NCBI RefSeq assembly: GCF_014359905.1
Contig: NZ_JACIYP010000008.1
Location: 28,502 to 92,501 of the forward strand
Source of the DNA: Hoeflea sp.
GTDB lineage: Bacteria > Pseudomonadota > Alphaproteobacteria > Rhizobiales > Rhizobiaceae
DNA length: 64,000 nucleotides
Direction of reading: 5' to 3'
The notes beneath the pieces were generated by a model that did no database searches, was not told the DNA's origin, and saw nothing but the letters and a program-made list of their open reading frames with translations. Below, piece after piece: positions 37,551 through 46,716 of the stretch (positions within the stretch are counted from its first letter, which is position 1; each line of letters opens with the position of its first letter). Made by a program: the position numbers and the translations under genes.

Positions 37551-38219
37551 CTAGAAAACGAATTCTTCGACTGCGCGGAAACCCGGCAACGGCTTGACGG
37601 AAACATTGAACGCGGGCCGGCCCGACACCACGCCGCCGTCCTTGACCATCAGATGCGCCTGCGCCGACAGTCCGGACCCGATTGCCGCGACCAGCTTGCC
37701 GCCTTCGCGCAATTGATCGAACAGGGCCGCAGGCACCTTTTCCACCGCGCCATTGAAGAAGATCAGGTCATAGGGCCCCTCGGCGGCGTAGCCCTTTTCC
37801 AGGTCGCCGGTCACCACCGCCACATTGTCGTAGCCCGTGTCGCTCAAGAGCTCGCTTGCCTGATCGGCCAGCGCCGGATCGCTTTCCACGGCCACCACCG
37901 AGCCCGCCAGCAATGACAGGATCGCCGCCGTGTAGCCGGACCCGCAGCCGATCTCGAGCACCACCTGGTCGCGCGTGATCTGCGCCAGCTGCAGCATCTT
38001 GGCCAGCGGCGACGGCTCCATGACATAGCGGCCGACGCCGTCAACGTCCGAAATCCGCAGATCCGTATCGATATAGGCGAGCGGCTTGAGCGGCGTGGGC
38101 ACAAAATCCTCGCGTGCCACCGTCAAGAACGCCTTCAACACCGAATGCGACGTGACATCCGTCGTGCGGATCTGGTTGTCCACCATTTTCTGGCGCGCTG
38201 CTTGATAGTCGGTGCCCAT
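37551..38219 (-). CDS. Protein-L-isoaspartate O-methyltransferase family (tolC-linked copy)
   Basis: A 222-residue SAM methyltransferase with the Pcm pattern ARQKMVDNQIRTTDVTSHSV, then EDFVPTPLKPLAYIDTDLRI and motif I VLEIGCGSGYTAAILSLL. The Pcm active region differs from the surE-linked copy, with which it shares only modest similarity. The start MGTDYQAARQ is fixed by GGAGAG five bases upstream. True isoaspartate repair by this subgroup is uncertain. It is upstream of tolC. Confidence 0.85.
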   Translation of the reverse strand: MGTDYQAARQKMVDNQIRTTDVTSHSVLKAFLTVAREDFVPTPLKPLAYIDTDLRISDVDGVGRYVMEPSPLAKMLQLAQITRDQVVLEIGCGSGYTAAILSLLAGSVVAVESDPALADQASELLSDTGYDNVAVVTGDLEKGYAAEGPYDLIFFNGAVEKVPAALFDQLREGGKLVAAIGSGLSAQAHLMVKDGGVVSGRPAFNVSVKPLPGFRAVEEFVF

Positions 38220-38432
38220 CCGGTCTCTCCGATGCATCTTGTCTTGCGCTTCAATAGAGCGCTCAACCGCGACTTTCAAGCCGGACCGGGGATGGCGCTT
38301 GCCGAATCCACTGTTTTCGGCCGTCCGGATTTCATCCCGTCGCGGCGAAAGCCGCCATGGGCGCGCAGATGCCCCTTGCGCCGGCTTGATTCTCCGTCTA
38401 TTTGCCAGCCGTCCGGTCGATGACCGGCGCGA

Positions 38433-38506
38433 GGCCTCGTGGCGGAGTGGTTACGCAGAGGACTGCAAATCCTTGCACCCCGGTTCGATTCCGGGCGAGG
38501 CCTCCA
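38433..38506 (+). tRNA. tRNA-Cys (GCA)
   Basis: A 74-base cloverleaf with CCA encoded. Acceptor GGCCTCG pairs with CGAGGCC. The anticodon GCA is at 38465-38467 within stem AGGA/TCCT. The T-arm has GGTTCGATTCC. No other gene overlaps it. Confidence 0.97.
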
Positions 38507-38523
38507 TCTTTCTCACTCCGAGT

Positions 38524-38853
38524 TCACATTTCCCCGTCCGGCCTCTCCTGCGCCGGCTTGCTGTCGGGCCGGCCGTTGTTTCGCATCGGCCGCTTTGTGC
38601 CCCGGCGCTCCATGCGCACCACAAAGTTCCGCCGCCAGCGCCGCACGGCCGGCAGGTCCTGCGACAGCACCAGCAGGCCCAGTGGAATCATCCAGAACCC
38701 GAGCACCGGCAGGAAACCCAATGTCCCGCCAACAATCAGGCCCGTCCCGAGCGCGATGCGGGTTCGCGGGTGCTGCGGCAGCCGGAAGTGCCGCGAGCCG
38801 ATGCGGATCTCGCGGCGGGCGGCGTTGAAATGGAAGACAGGTTTCTTCGGCAT
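38524..38853 (-). CDS. Small inner-membrane protein (PGPGW-like)
   Basis: A 109-residue protein of unknown function. It starts MPKKPVFHFN, has a central hydrophobic stretch TLGFLPVLGFWMIPLGLLVLS with the Gly-Pro pattern seen in PGPGW-type putative membrane proteins, and a strongly basic C-terminal tail (RRWRRNFVVRMERRG). A longer upstream frame exists but lacks conserved character. It is convergent with tRNA-Cys. Confidence 0.6.
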   Translation of the reverse strand: MPKKPVFHFNAARREIRIGSRHFRLPQHPRTRIALGTGLIVGGTLGFLPVLGFWMIPLGLLVLSQDLPAVRRWRRNFVVRMERRGTKRPMRNNGRPDSKPAQERPDGEM

Positions 38854-39011
38854 GATGTCCGGACTGGTTTTCGGCTGAGCCGGCGACGTGCCGGACCCGA
38901 AACATGGGCTTTGACACCCGCCGGCGCAAGATAGACACATTTTCTTCAAAAACCGCTTGGCAAATCGGAGAGGCATTTGTTATAGGCCCCTCACGCTGCT
39001 TAAGGCAGTGA

Positions 39012-39086
39012 TCCCCGGTAGCTCAGTGGTAGAGCAATCGACTGTTAATCGATCGGTCGCTGGTTCGAATCCGGCCCGGGGAGCCA
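39012..39086 (+). tRNA. tRNA-Asn (GTT)
   Basis: A 75-base cloverleaf with CCA encoded. Acceptor TCCCCGG pairs with CCGGGGA. The anticodon GTT is at 39044-39046 in stem TCGA/TCGA. D-loop AGCTCAGTGGTAGAGC and T-arm GGTTCGAATCC are canonical. Confidence 0.97.
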
Positions 39087-39267
39087 AATTTCCTTTCTCA
39101 CGGCTGACGCCGCCCCTTCCCCCCGCCGAAACTGTCCGGTCGGGGTCAAGTGTTGCGGGCGGCGGCGCAAAAAAGCGCTGTTGCGGGCCTTTTGATCCGC
39201 AGTCTCGTTTGGGCGCGTTCCCGCAACCCCAACGCCTCGAAAATTCAGCGTTATTTCGCGAAACTTC

Positions 39268-39296
39268 TGATCCGCTTTTTCCGTCTACCCGTATGA
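39268..39296 (+). promoter_or_regulatory. ECF11 (RpoE/ChrR-type) promoter candidate of the phr operon
   Basis: TGATCC at 39268-39273 and TATGA at 39292-39296 are separated by exactly 18 bases. The known R. sphaeroides RpoE consensus, as remembered, is TGATCC-N18-TAAGA, so there is one mismatch. The ATG of phr is about 50 bases further on. A matching element precedes chrR at 47452-47480. Confidence 0.65.
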
Positions 39297-39347
39297 CACC
39301 ATCAAAAGGCTCGGCGACTTTCGCCCAAACGGAAAAAATGCATCGGG

Positions 39348-40808
39348 ATGGCACGCGACACCACATTTGACGGGAGCCCTGCAATCGTCTGGTTCCGCAA
39401 TGATTTGCGGGTCAGCGACAATGCCGCGCTGATGGCAGCAGCCGCGCACAGCGCCGTTGTTCCGGTCTTCATCCGTGAAACCGGTTCCCCTGCCCGGCCG
39501 CTGGGCGCGGCGCGAACCTGGTGGCTGCACCATTCGCTCGAACGCCTTGCCGAAAAGCTCGAGAGCCTCGGCGCGCCGCTGCTTCTCTTGAGCGGCGATC
39601 CTGCCCGGATCATCCCCGACCTCGTCAAGGTCACCGGCGCGGCTGCAGTCTACTGGAACCGGCGTTATGATCCGTCGCACAAGGAAGCCGATGCGGCGCT
39701 CAAGGCTGAGTTGCAGGCAGGTGGGCTGCTTGCAGAAAGCTTCGCCGGTCAGCTGCTGCACGAGCCGATGCGGCTCAAGACCGGCGGCGGCACCTATTAC
39801 AAGGTCTACAGCCCGTTCTGGCGGGCGATGGAACCCGGCATTGAGTCGCGCCCGCCCTTGCCGGCGCCGGAATCGCTGCCTCCGCGTCCGACCGGCGCAG
39901 ACATTCAATCGGAAACATTGGCGAGCTGGGACCTGCTGCCGGTCAAGCCCGACTGGTCCGGTGGACTGCGCGACGCCTGGACACCGGGCGAAGACGGCGC
40001 CCAGGCGCGGCTCACCGATTTTCTCGAAAACCGCATGCGAGGCTACGCCGATCGCCGCGACATCCCCGGTGTGAACGCAACCTCGGGGCTGTCGCCGCAT
40101 CTGGCCAGCGGCGAGATCACGCCGGGCCAGATCATCGACGCGCTCGGCACAGCCGATTCGGACGCTTCCTCATCCGACCGGAGCAAATTCCGCAAGGAAG
40201 TCGGCTGGCGCGAGTTTTCCTGGCACCTGCTCGCCAACCAACCCGGACTGGCGGAGCACAATCACAATTCCCGGTTCGATGCGTTTCCTTGGATCAGCGA
40301 CCGGAAGGCGCTTTACGCCTGGCAGAAGGGATTGACCGGATACCCGATCGTCGACGCAGGCATGCGCGAACTCTGGCGCACCGGCTGGATGCACAACCGC
40401 GTGCGCATGGTCGCCGCCTCGTTCCTGACCAAGCACCTGATGATCGACTGGCGCGAAGGCGAGGCCTGGTTCTGGGACACGCTGGTGGATGCCGACCCGG
40501 CCTCCAATGCCGCAAGCTGGCAATGGGTGGCGGGCTCCGGCGCCGACGCCGCGCCCTATTTCAGGATATTCAATCCGGTGCTGCAGGGCGAAAAATTCGA
40601 TCCCGACGGCGACTATGTCCGCAGGAACCTGCCGGAACTTGGCAAAATGCCCGCCAGATACATCCACAAGCCCTGGGAGGCGCCCGACCGCGTTCTTGAG
40701 ACCGCAGGCGTCCGTCTCGGCGAAACCTACCCCAAGCCTATTGTAGACCATCAGGCAGCGCGCCAGCGCGCGCTCGCCGCATACCAGCAGATCAAGGATG
40801 CCGCATGA
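39348..40808 (+). CDS. phrB: Class I CPD photolyase
   Basis: A 486-residue DNA photolyase/cryptochrome family protein that reverses UV pyrimidine dimers with blue light. N-terminal antenna domain begins IVWFRNDLRVSDN; the FAD-binding half has WREFSWHLL, GYPIVDAGMRELWRTG and WMHNRVRM, all core photolyase motifs, with the DNA/FAD segment DADPASNAASWQW. Length is typical. It overlaps the next gene by four bases, and its upstream region carries an ECF11-type promoter. Photolyase is a known member of the RpoE-ChrR singlet-oxygen regulon. Confidence 0.95.
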   Translation: MARDTTFDGSPAIVWFRNDLRVSDNAALMAAAAHSAVVPVFIRETGSPARPLGAARTWWLHHSLERLAEKLESLGAPLLLLSGDPARIIPDLVKVTGAAAVYWNRRYDPSHKEADAALKAELQAGGLLAESFAGQLLHEPMRLKTGGGTYYKVYSPFWRAMEPGIESRPPLPAPESLPPRPTGADIQSETLASWDLLPVKPDWSGGLRDAWTPGEDGAQARLTDFLENRMRGYADRRDIPGVNATSGLSPHLASGEITPGQIIDALGTADSDASSSDRSKFRKEVGWREFSWHLLANQPGLAEHNHNSRFDAFPWISDRKALYAWQKGLTGYPIVDAGMRELWRTGWMHNRVRMVAASFLTKHLMIDWREGEAWFWDTLVDADPASNAASWQWVAGSGADAAPYFRIFNPVLQGEKFDPDGDYVRRNLPELGKMPARYIHKPWEAPDRVLETAGVRLGETYPKPIVDHQAARQRALAAYQQIKDAA

Positions 40809-42145
40809 ACGTTCACCTGAAGCCGCAAACCGTCGAGACCGGCCCTGAGCGACTGAAAGTCGCCGTGATCGGGTCGGGCATCTCAGGCGCGTCCGCAGCC
40901 TGGGCACTCCATGGCCTGCATGATGTCACTGTCTACGAGTCCGACTCACGCCCAGGCGGCCATACGGCCACCGTCGATATCGACTATCAGGGCACGCCGG
41001 TCTCGGTCGACACCGGATTTATCGTCTACAACGAGCTGAATTACCCAAATCTCACCGCGCTGTTTGCCCATCTCGGCGTCAAGACCCATGACAGCGACAT
41101 GAGCTTCGCGCTGTCGCTCGATCACGGCAAGCTCGAATGGGGCGGCGACAATCTCTCGACCCTCTTCGCCCAGAAGCGCAACCTGCTGCGCCCGTCCTTC
41201 ATCCTGATGCTGCGTGAAATCCTGCGGTTCAACAGGATCTGCCTCCAGGACCGCGCCGAGGGGCATCTCGCCGCCCGCTCGATCGGAGATTATCTCAACT
41301 GGCGCGGGTTTTCGCCCGGTTTCACCAACAATTACCTGGTGCCGATGGCGGCGGCGATCTGGTCGACGCCGGCCAAGCGGATGCTCGAGTTCCCGGCCAC
41401 CCATTTCGTCAATTTCTTCGAGAATCACCGCCTGATCTATTCCGAGCGCCCGGTCTGGCGCACTGTCACCGGCGGCAGCCGCAACTACCTCACCAAGCTG
41501 CTTGCGCCGCTTGGCGACCGTGTCCGGCTGAACACAGGCGTGGTTTCTGTGCGCCGTTCGACGCGGGGCGTCGATATTCTGGACACCACCGGCCACACCG
41601 AATCCTATGACCGGGTCATCCTCGCCTGCCACACCGACCAGGCGCTCAGGATGCTGGACCGGCCGACCGAGGCGGAGCGCGAGATCCTGACCGCGATCCC
41701 CTACAGCGCCAACCGGGTGATCCTGCACCGCGACGAGCTGCTGATGCCGGTGCGCAAGAAAGTCTGGGCCTCCTGGAACTACCTGCGCTCGTCAGATCAC
41801 CCCAGCGACGCCAATGTCGCGGTCTCCTACTGGATGAACCGGCTGCAGGGAATCGATGCGTCCATGCCCTTGTTCGTCACCCTCAATCCGGACCGCGAAC
41901 CGCGGGCCGACATGGTGTTCGGCGAATACAGCTACGACCATCCCCAATTCGGCCGGGACGCCATGCAGGTCCAGGCCCGGCTGCACACCATCCAGGGCGA
42001 CAATCATACCTATTTCGCCGGAGCCTGGACCGGCTACGGCTTTCATGAGGACGGGCTGAGTTCCGGTCTCCGGGCTGCTGAAGCGCTGGGCGCCTCCCTG
42101 CCCTGGCGCGCGGGCGCTGCGGCTCCCGCCGAAGCGGTGGCCTGA
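40805..42145 (+). CDS. FAD-dependent oxidoreductase (amine-oxidase family, candidate UfaD)
   Basis: A 446-residue flavoprotein. The dinucleotide motif VAVIGSGISGASAAWAL lies near residue 20, followed by the FAD segment YESDSRPGGHTATV, and the C-terminal FAD contact FAGAWTGYGFHEDGLSSGLRAAE. It overlaps phr by four bases and is 2 bases from a DUF1365 gene. The linkage to DUF1365 and a Cfa-like methyltransferase mirrors RSP_1091-type genes of R. sphaeroides, where this flavoprotein is thought to desaturate a methylated fatty acid (UfaD). That assignment is by context and memory, moderately sure. Confidence 0.85.
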   Translation: MNVHLKPQTVETGPERLKVAVIGSGISGASAAWALHGLHDVTVYESDSRPGGHTATVDIDYQGTPVSVDTGFIVYNELNYPNLTALFAHLGVKTHDSDMSFALSLDHGKLEWGGDNLSTLFAQKRNLLRPSFILMLREILRFNRICLQDRAEGHLAARSIGDYLNWRGFSPGFTNNYLVPMAAAIWSTPAKRMLEFPATHFVNFFENHRLIYSERPVWRTVTGGSRNYLTKLLAPLGDRVRLNTGVVSVRRSTRGVDILDTTGHTESYDRVILACHTDQALRMLDRPTEAEREILTAIPYSANRVILHRDELLMPVRKKVWASWNYLRSSDHPSDANVAVSYWMNRLQGIDASMPLFVTLNPDREPRADMVFGEYSYDHPQFGRDAMQVQARLHTIQGDNHTYFAGAWTGYGFHEDGLSSGLRAAEALGASLPWRAGAAAPAEAVA

Positions 42146-42147
42146 CC

Positions 42148-42999
42148 ATGACGGCTCCCATCAAACATCCTGTCAGCGAAAGCGACCCCGTCCGGGCAGC
42201 GGCATCGCTCTATGTCGGCGACGTCATGCACCAGCGCATGAAACCGGTCGGCCACCGGTTCCGCTACAAGGTCTACTCCCTGATGATCGACCTTGACCGG
42301 CTCGACGATGCGGATCGGCTGTCGTCGCTGTTTTCGGTCAACAAGGCCAATCTGATGTCGTTTCACGAAGCCGATCATCTGCGCGGAGTCGCCGGATCAT
42401 CCCTGCGCGCGCATATCGACGATCTGCTGCGCGACGCCGGCCTGTCCGAGCGCCCTGCGCGGATCGAGCTTGCCTGTTATCCGCGCATCTTCGGACAGGT
42501 GTTCAATCCGCTGTCCGTCTTCTATGCCTATGGTTCGGACGGCGCGCCCGTGGCGATGGTCTACCAGGTGCGCAACACTTTTGGCGAAAGCCACACCTAT
42601 GCCTGCAGGATCGAGGATGGCGACATCAGCCCGGCAGGCATCCGCCAGAGCCGCTCCAAGCTGTTCTACGTCTCGCCCTTCATCGAACTCGGCATGCGCT
42701 ACAATTTCCGCATGAACCTCCCCGGCGAGACCATCAAGTGGCGAATCCTTGAAACAGACCAGTCCGGACCGCTGCTTGCGGCGACCTATCACGGCGCCCG
42801 CCGGGCGCTCACGACGGGCTCGATTCTGGCTTGCCTCTTGCAGTTTCCGCTTCTGACGTGGAAGATTGTCGGTGGCATTCACTATGAGGCACTCAAATTG
42901 TGGCTCAAGGGAATGCGTTACGTGCCGCGCCCGGCGCCGCCTCCAGCCGCGAGTTTTCGCGACCAGGCAAAGCTCGAGCAGCAGGCGGCGAAATTGTGA
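42148..42999 (+). CDS. DUF1365 protein (candidate UfaO-type fatty acid oxidase)
   Basis: A 283-residue protein with the DUF1365 pattern: SLYVGDVMHQRMKPVGHRF at the start, then CYPRIFGQVFNPLSVFYAY, KLFYVSPF and RALTTGSIL. The biochemistry of the family is poorly known; the R. sphaeroides relative next to the flavoprotein is reported, as remembered, to be needed for furan formation in fatty acids. It is embedded in the phr operon with 2- and 37-base gaps on its flanks, so co-function with the flavoprotein and methyltransferase is likely. Confidence 0.85.
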   Translation: MTAPIKHPVSESDPVRAAASLYVGDVMHQRMKPVGHRFRYKVYSLMIDLDRLDDADRLSSLFSVNKANLMSFHEADHLRGVAGSSLRAHIDDLLRDAGLSERPARIELACYPRIFGQVFNPLSVFYAYGSDGAPVAMVYQVRNTFGESHTYACRIEDGDISPAGIRQSRSKLFYVSPFIELGMRYNFRMNLPGETIKWRILETDQSGPLLAATYHGARRALTTGSILACLLQFPLLTWKIVGGIHYEALKLWLKGMRYVPRPAPPPAASFRDQAKLEQQAAKL

Positions 43000-43036
43000 C
43001 GGACCAACACATGACCAGACAGAGGAGGCTGCGCTC

Positions 43037-44287
43037 ATGAAGACTGAAGCCACCTGGAATGACCATCAAGCCGCCGAAAAGCTGTCGACGGACAATCTCT
43101 CGGCCTATCTGCGCGGATTGCCCGCCAAAGCCAAGATGGCGCTGCGCGGGCTCTTGCACATGGGCCACGGCCGCCTGTCGATCCGCATGCCGGATGGGCG
43201 AACCGTGCTGATCGAGGGCCGCGCCGAGGGGCCCGAGGCGATGCTGATCCTGCACAACTGGAATCTGGCGCACCGGGCGCTGACCGGCGGCACCATCGGC
43301 GTGGCCGAATCCTATATCGACGGCGATTGGGAAAGCCCCGATGTCACCGCCTTTCTCGAACTGTTCCTCGTCAATGTCGAGGTCGGCGACACGCTGGCGG
43401 GCGGCGCCCGCGGTCTTGCGCGGGTGATGGAGCTGATCCGCCACTGGCTCAATTCCAATTCCCGCGCCCAGGCGAAAAAGAACATCTCCGCCCATTACGA
43501 CCTGGGCAACGCGTTCTATTCGAAATGGCTCGACGAGACGATGACCTACTCCTCGGCGCTGTACCAGGATGGCGCCAATGATCTTGCCGGCGCGCAGACC
43601 GCCAAATACCGGGCGCTGGCAAAGGCCGCAGGCCTCAAATCCGGCGATCATGTTCTCGAGATCGGCTGCGGCTGGGGCGGGTTCGCGGAATTTGCCGCAC
43701 GCGAGATCGGCTGCCGCGTCACCGGGCTGACCATTTCGCGCGAGCAACTGGCCTTTGCCCGTGAGCGCATCGCGAAGGCCGGCCTGTCCGACAGGGTCGA
43801 CCTGCGCTTCCAGGACTACCGCGACGAGACCGGGCGCTATGACGGCGTCATCTCGATCGAGATGTTCGAGGCGGTGGGGGAAAAATACTGGCCCACCTAT
43901 TTCTCGAAAGTGCGCGAGTGCCTCAAGCCCGGCGGCAAGGCGGGGCTGCAGATCATCACCATCAAGCCCGAAGCCTATCAGACCTACCGCGCCAATCCCG
44001 ACTTCATCCAGCGCTACGTGTTTCCCGGCGGCATGCTGCCCACCGAAAACCACCTGAAATCGCTGGGCGAAGCGGCCGGCCTCAACCTCATCGGCCACCG
44101 CGCCTTCGGCCCCGATTACGGCCGGACGCTGGCCGAATGGCGCGAGCGGTTCTGGAACGTCTGGGACGACATCCAGCCGATGGGCTTCGACCTGCGCTTC
44201 AAGCGCTTGTGGGAGTTCTACATGTATTATTGCGAAGCCGGTTTCCGCTCCGGCCACATCAATGTGCGCCAGGTGGTCTACAGCTAG
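43037..44287 (+). CDS. Cfa-like fatty acid methyltransferase (candidate UfaM)
   Basis: A 416-residue SAM-dependent enzyme acting on phospholipid unsaturated chains. SAM motif VLEIGCGWGGFAEF is at residues 206-219; the AHYDLGN motif is at 152-158. Compared with E. coli Cfa (recalled sequence), the bicarbonate-site Cys139 aligns to Ser (YSSALY) and His266 to Gln (LQIITI), while the Glu in MFEAVG is kept. It may therefore add a methyl group without ring closure. AGAGGAGG at 43021-43028 fixes the start. It is fourth in the phr operon. Confidence 0.87.
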   Translation: MKTEATWNDHQAAEKLSTDNLSAYLRGLPAKAKMALRGLLHMGHGRLSIRMPDGRTVLIEGRAEGPEAMLILHNWNLAHRALTGGTIGVAESYIDGDWESPDVTAFLELFLVNVEVGDTLAGGARGLARVMELIRHWLNSNSRAQAKKNISAHYDLGNAFYSKWLDETMTYSSALYQDGANDLAGAQTAKYRALAKAAGLKSGDHVLEIGCGWGGFAEFAAREIGCRVTGLTISREQLAFARERIAKAGLSDRVDLRFQDYRDETGRYDGVISIEMFEAVGEKYWPTYFSKVRECLKPGGKAGLQIITIKPEAYQTYRANPDFIQRYVFPGGMLPTENHLKSLGEAAGLNLIGHRAFGPDYGRTLAEWRERFWNVWDDIQPMGFDLRFKRLWEFYMYYCEAGFRSGHINVRQVVYS

Positions 44288-44295
44288 GCATAGGT

Positions 44296-44334
44296 GTTCA
44301 CCGCTGTCGCGGCATTCACGCGGCGGCGGTGAAC
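44296..44334 (+). repeat. Long-arm inverted repeat between the Cfa-like and transporter genes
   Basis: GTTCACCGC (44296-44304) pairs with GCGGTGAAC (44326-44334) across 21 bases. No U-tract follows. It could be a mRNA processing or attenuation element that lowers downstream transporter expression. Confidence 0.45.
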
Positions 44335-44425
44335 CATCAGACGGGCGGCGGCGTAAACACAGCCACACGCAACATGGCACACGCCCGCGCAAGCCGGTTC
44401 AGGCCAATCGCAGGATATTTTCTCC

Positions 44426-45814
44426 TTGGCCAAAGACACCGACACCGCACCGACCGGCCAGGATCAGCCAGCGCTTGCTCCACCCCGGGCAGCGCTCCGG
44501 CCCCCGCCCGTCGCCTTGCCCCGGATCATCGCCTATGCGCTGCCCGCGATCCCGCTCGCGGCGCTCACCCTGCCGCTCTATGTCCTGGTGCCGACGTTCT
44601 ACACCGAAACCCTGGGCCTCTCGCTCGCCTCCGTCGGCTTCGCCCTGCTCCTGGTCCGGATCTTCGATGCGGTCAACGACCCGCTGATCGGCTGGGCGGC
44701 GGACCGGTTCCGTCCCCGTTTCGGCCGCAGGCGGTCGCTGTTTGCCATCAGCCTGCCACTGACAGCGATTTCGGCCTTCATGCTGCTCTGGCCGCCCGCC
44801 GATGCGTCGACCGCCTGGCTGGCCTTCTGGGGACTGTTGTTGTCGCTGGGCTACACTTCGGCGCTGATACCCTTTTCGGCCTGGGGCGCGGAGCTGGCGA
44901 CCGACTATCACGGCCGCTCCCGCATCACCGGCTGGCGCGAGGGCCTGATCCTGGTGGGCACGCTGATCGCCATCGCCCTGCCCTTCGCCATCGGCTTTGA
45001 CCGGGCAGAAGGCGTGCACGGTCTGGCCGTGCTCGGCATCGCGGTGCTCGTCACCCTGCCGCTGTTCGGCGCCGTCGCCATATTCGCCACGCCGGAACCG
45101 GTCGAGCACTCGAAAACCAGGCTCGATCTCAAATCCGGCCTCGGCCATCTCGCACGCAACCGGCCCTTCGTCCGGCTGATCGCAGCGTTCTTCCTCAATG
45201 GCCTCGCCAACGGCATTCCGGCGACGCTGTTCCTCTACTTCGTCTCCGAGAGGCTCGGCCTGCCCGAGGCCCGCGGTCCCCTGCTGTTTTTCTATTTCCT
45301 CTGCGCCGTCGCGGGCGTTCCGCTCGCCACCTGGGCCGCGGGCCGGGTGGGCAAGCACCGGGCCTGGTGCTACGCCATGCTCGCCGCCTGCCTGGCCTTT
45401 GCGCCCGCGCCGCTTCTGCCGGAAGGCAGCCTGATGGCCTTCGCCGCGATCTGCGCCGTCACCGGCGTGCTGCTGGGCTTCGATCTGGCACTGCCGCCGG
45501 CGATCCAGGCCGATGTGATCGACGTCGACACCGCAGCGTCGGGCGAGCAGCGCTCCGGCGTCTATTTCGCCGCCTGGAGCCTTGCCACCAAGCTGTCGCT
45601 GGCGGGCGGCGTCGGCATCGTCTTTCCGGTGCTGGCGGGCTTCGGCTTCGATCCGGCCACGCAAGCCGGATCGGTGCAGGGCCTGACCGCGCTCGCGGTC
45701 GCCTATGCCTGGGTTCCGATCGCCGCCAAACTGGCCGCAATTGGGCTGATGTGGAATTTTCCTCTCGACGAGGCGGCGCAGAAGATCCTGCGCACCAGCA
45801 TCGAAACCGCCTGA
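44426..45814 (+). CDS. GPH-family MFS transporter (sugar/cation symporter type)
   Basis: A 462-residue, 12-helix transporter of the glycoside-pentoside-hexuronide:cation family, with the characteristic AVNDPLIGWAADRFRPRFGRRR loop after helix 2 and a similar region in the second half. The start appears to be TTG at 44426 with AGGA upstream; the first 35 residues are Pro/Ala-rich. A GPH-type gene also belongs to the R. sphaeroides RpoE regulon (RSP_1089 as remembered). It may export or import a product related to membrane lipid repair, but the substrate is unknown. It is convergent with the SDR gene 12 bases away. Confidence 0.85.
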   Translation: MAKDTDTAPTGQDQPALAPPRAALRPPPVALPRIIAYALPAIPLAALTLPLYVLVPTFYTETLGLSLASVGFALLLVRIFDAVNDPLIGWAADRFRPRFGRRRSLFAISLPLTAISAFMLLWPPADASTAWLAFWGLLLSLGYTSALIPFSAWGAELATDYHGRSRITGWREGLILVGTLIAIALPFAIGFDRAEGVHGLAVLGIAVLVTLPLFGAVAIFATPEPVEHSKTRLDLKSGLGHLARNRPFVRLIAAFFLNGLANGIPATLFLYFVSERLGLPEARGPLLFFYFLCAVAGVPLATWAAGRVGKHRAWCYAMLAACLAFAPAPLLPEGSLMAFAAICAVTGVLLGFDLALPPAIQADVIDVDTAASGEQRSGVYFAAWSLATKLSLAGGVGIVFPVLAGFGFDPATQAGSVQGLTALAVAYAWVPIAAKLAAIGLMWNFPLDEAAQKILRTSIETA

Positions 45815-45825
45815 GAAAGGCGCAG

Positions 45826-46629
45826 CTATTCGGTTTGGAGCGGCCGCTTCTTCCACTTCGTCGCTGCATTCATCAGGGCGAAATAGGCCGGGTACGGCAG
45901 AAACTGCAGGGCTTTCAGCACATAGGTGAAACGGCGCGGAAAGGTGATCTCGAAGGACGACGACTTGAGCCCGTCGGCAATGCGCTGGGCCGCGTCTTCA
46001 GGCTGCATAAGCGCCGGCATGGTGAAGGCATTGTCGGCCGTGGCCGGCGTATCGACAAATCCCGGATTGATCACCTGGATTCGCACGCCAAACTTGTCGA
46101 GATCGAATTTCAGGCTTTCGGCCATGTTGATGAGCGCCGCCTTGGTCGCGCCATAGGCCGCACTCGTCGGCATGCCGCCATAGCCCGTAACCGAGGACAC
46201 GATCGCCAGTTGGCCGCGGCCACGGGCTTTCATCCGCGCGAGCGCCGGCGCCAGGCAATTGATGACGCCCGACAGATTGACCGCAAAACTCTTGTCGAAG
46301 TCGCTGACCTTGAGCGTTTCGCCATAGACCGGCAGATAGACCCCGGCATTGAACACGGCGAGCGCCAGGCCCGCACCCTGGGCGTCGATGCGGCCGGCGA
46401 TCGCGGCCATCGCTTCCGTGTCGGTCACGTCGCCGGGGGCTGCGATGATGGTGCCGGCAAGGCCTTCCGCCTCCCGTTCAAGCTCCGCCAGCGCATCTTC
46501 GCTGCGGGCGGTCGCGTAGACCGTAAACCCTTCCCGCGCGAGCTTCATCGTCAGAGCGCGGCCGATCCCGCTCGAGGCACCGGTGACCCACACGGATCCG
46601 TCTGCGGCCTTGGCGCAATAGGTGGTCAT
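45826..46629 (-). CDS. Short-chain dehydrogenase/reductase
   Basis: A 267-residue classical SDR. The NADP-binding TGASSGIG is at residues 16-23 and the catalytic triad Ser145-Tyr159-Lys163 is visible. A hydrophobic C-terminal segment (VLKALQFLPYPAYFALMNA) suggests membrane association. GGAGAGAG before ATG 46629 fixes the start. It lies 87 bases after chrR on the same strand, so it shares the ECF11-like promoter. An SDR also occurs in the remembered RpoE regulon cluster. Its substrate is unknown, possibly a lipid aldehyde. Confidence 0.87.
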   Translation of the reverse strand: MTTYCAKAADGSVWVTGASSGIGRALTMKLAREGFTVYATARSEDALAELEREAEGLAGTIIAAPGDVTDTEAMAAIAGRIDAQGAGLALAVFNAGVYLPVYGETLKVSDFDKSFAVNLSGVINCLAPALARMKARGRGQLAIVSSVTGYGGMPTSAAYGATKAALINMAESLKFDLDKFGVRIQVINPGFVDTPATADNAFTMPALMQPEDAAQRIADGLKSSSFEITFPRRFTYVLKALQFLPYPAYFALMNAATKWKKRPLQTE

Positions 46630-46716
46630 GAACTCTCTCCAATGCAAAACGTCCGAAGCTCGATACGCTCCGGACGTCCATTCGGTTGCAAAAATTCGCT
46701 CGATAAAGCGCTGGTA

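Noticed and set aside
44399..45856. A 485-codon minus-strand frame opposite the GPH transporter
   Set aside because: Very hydrophilic Arg/Glu/Gly composition and no start signal; it is a shadow of the transporter gene.
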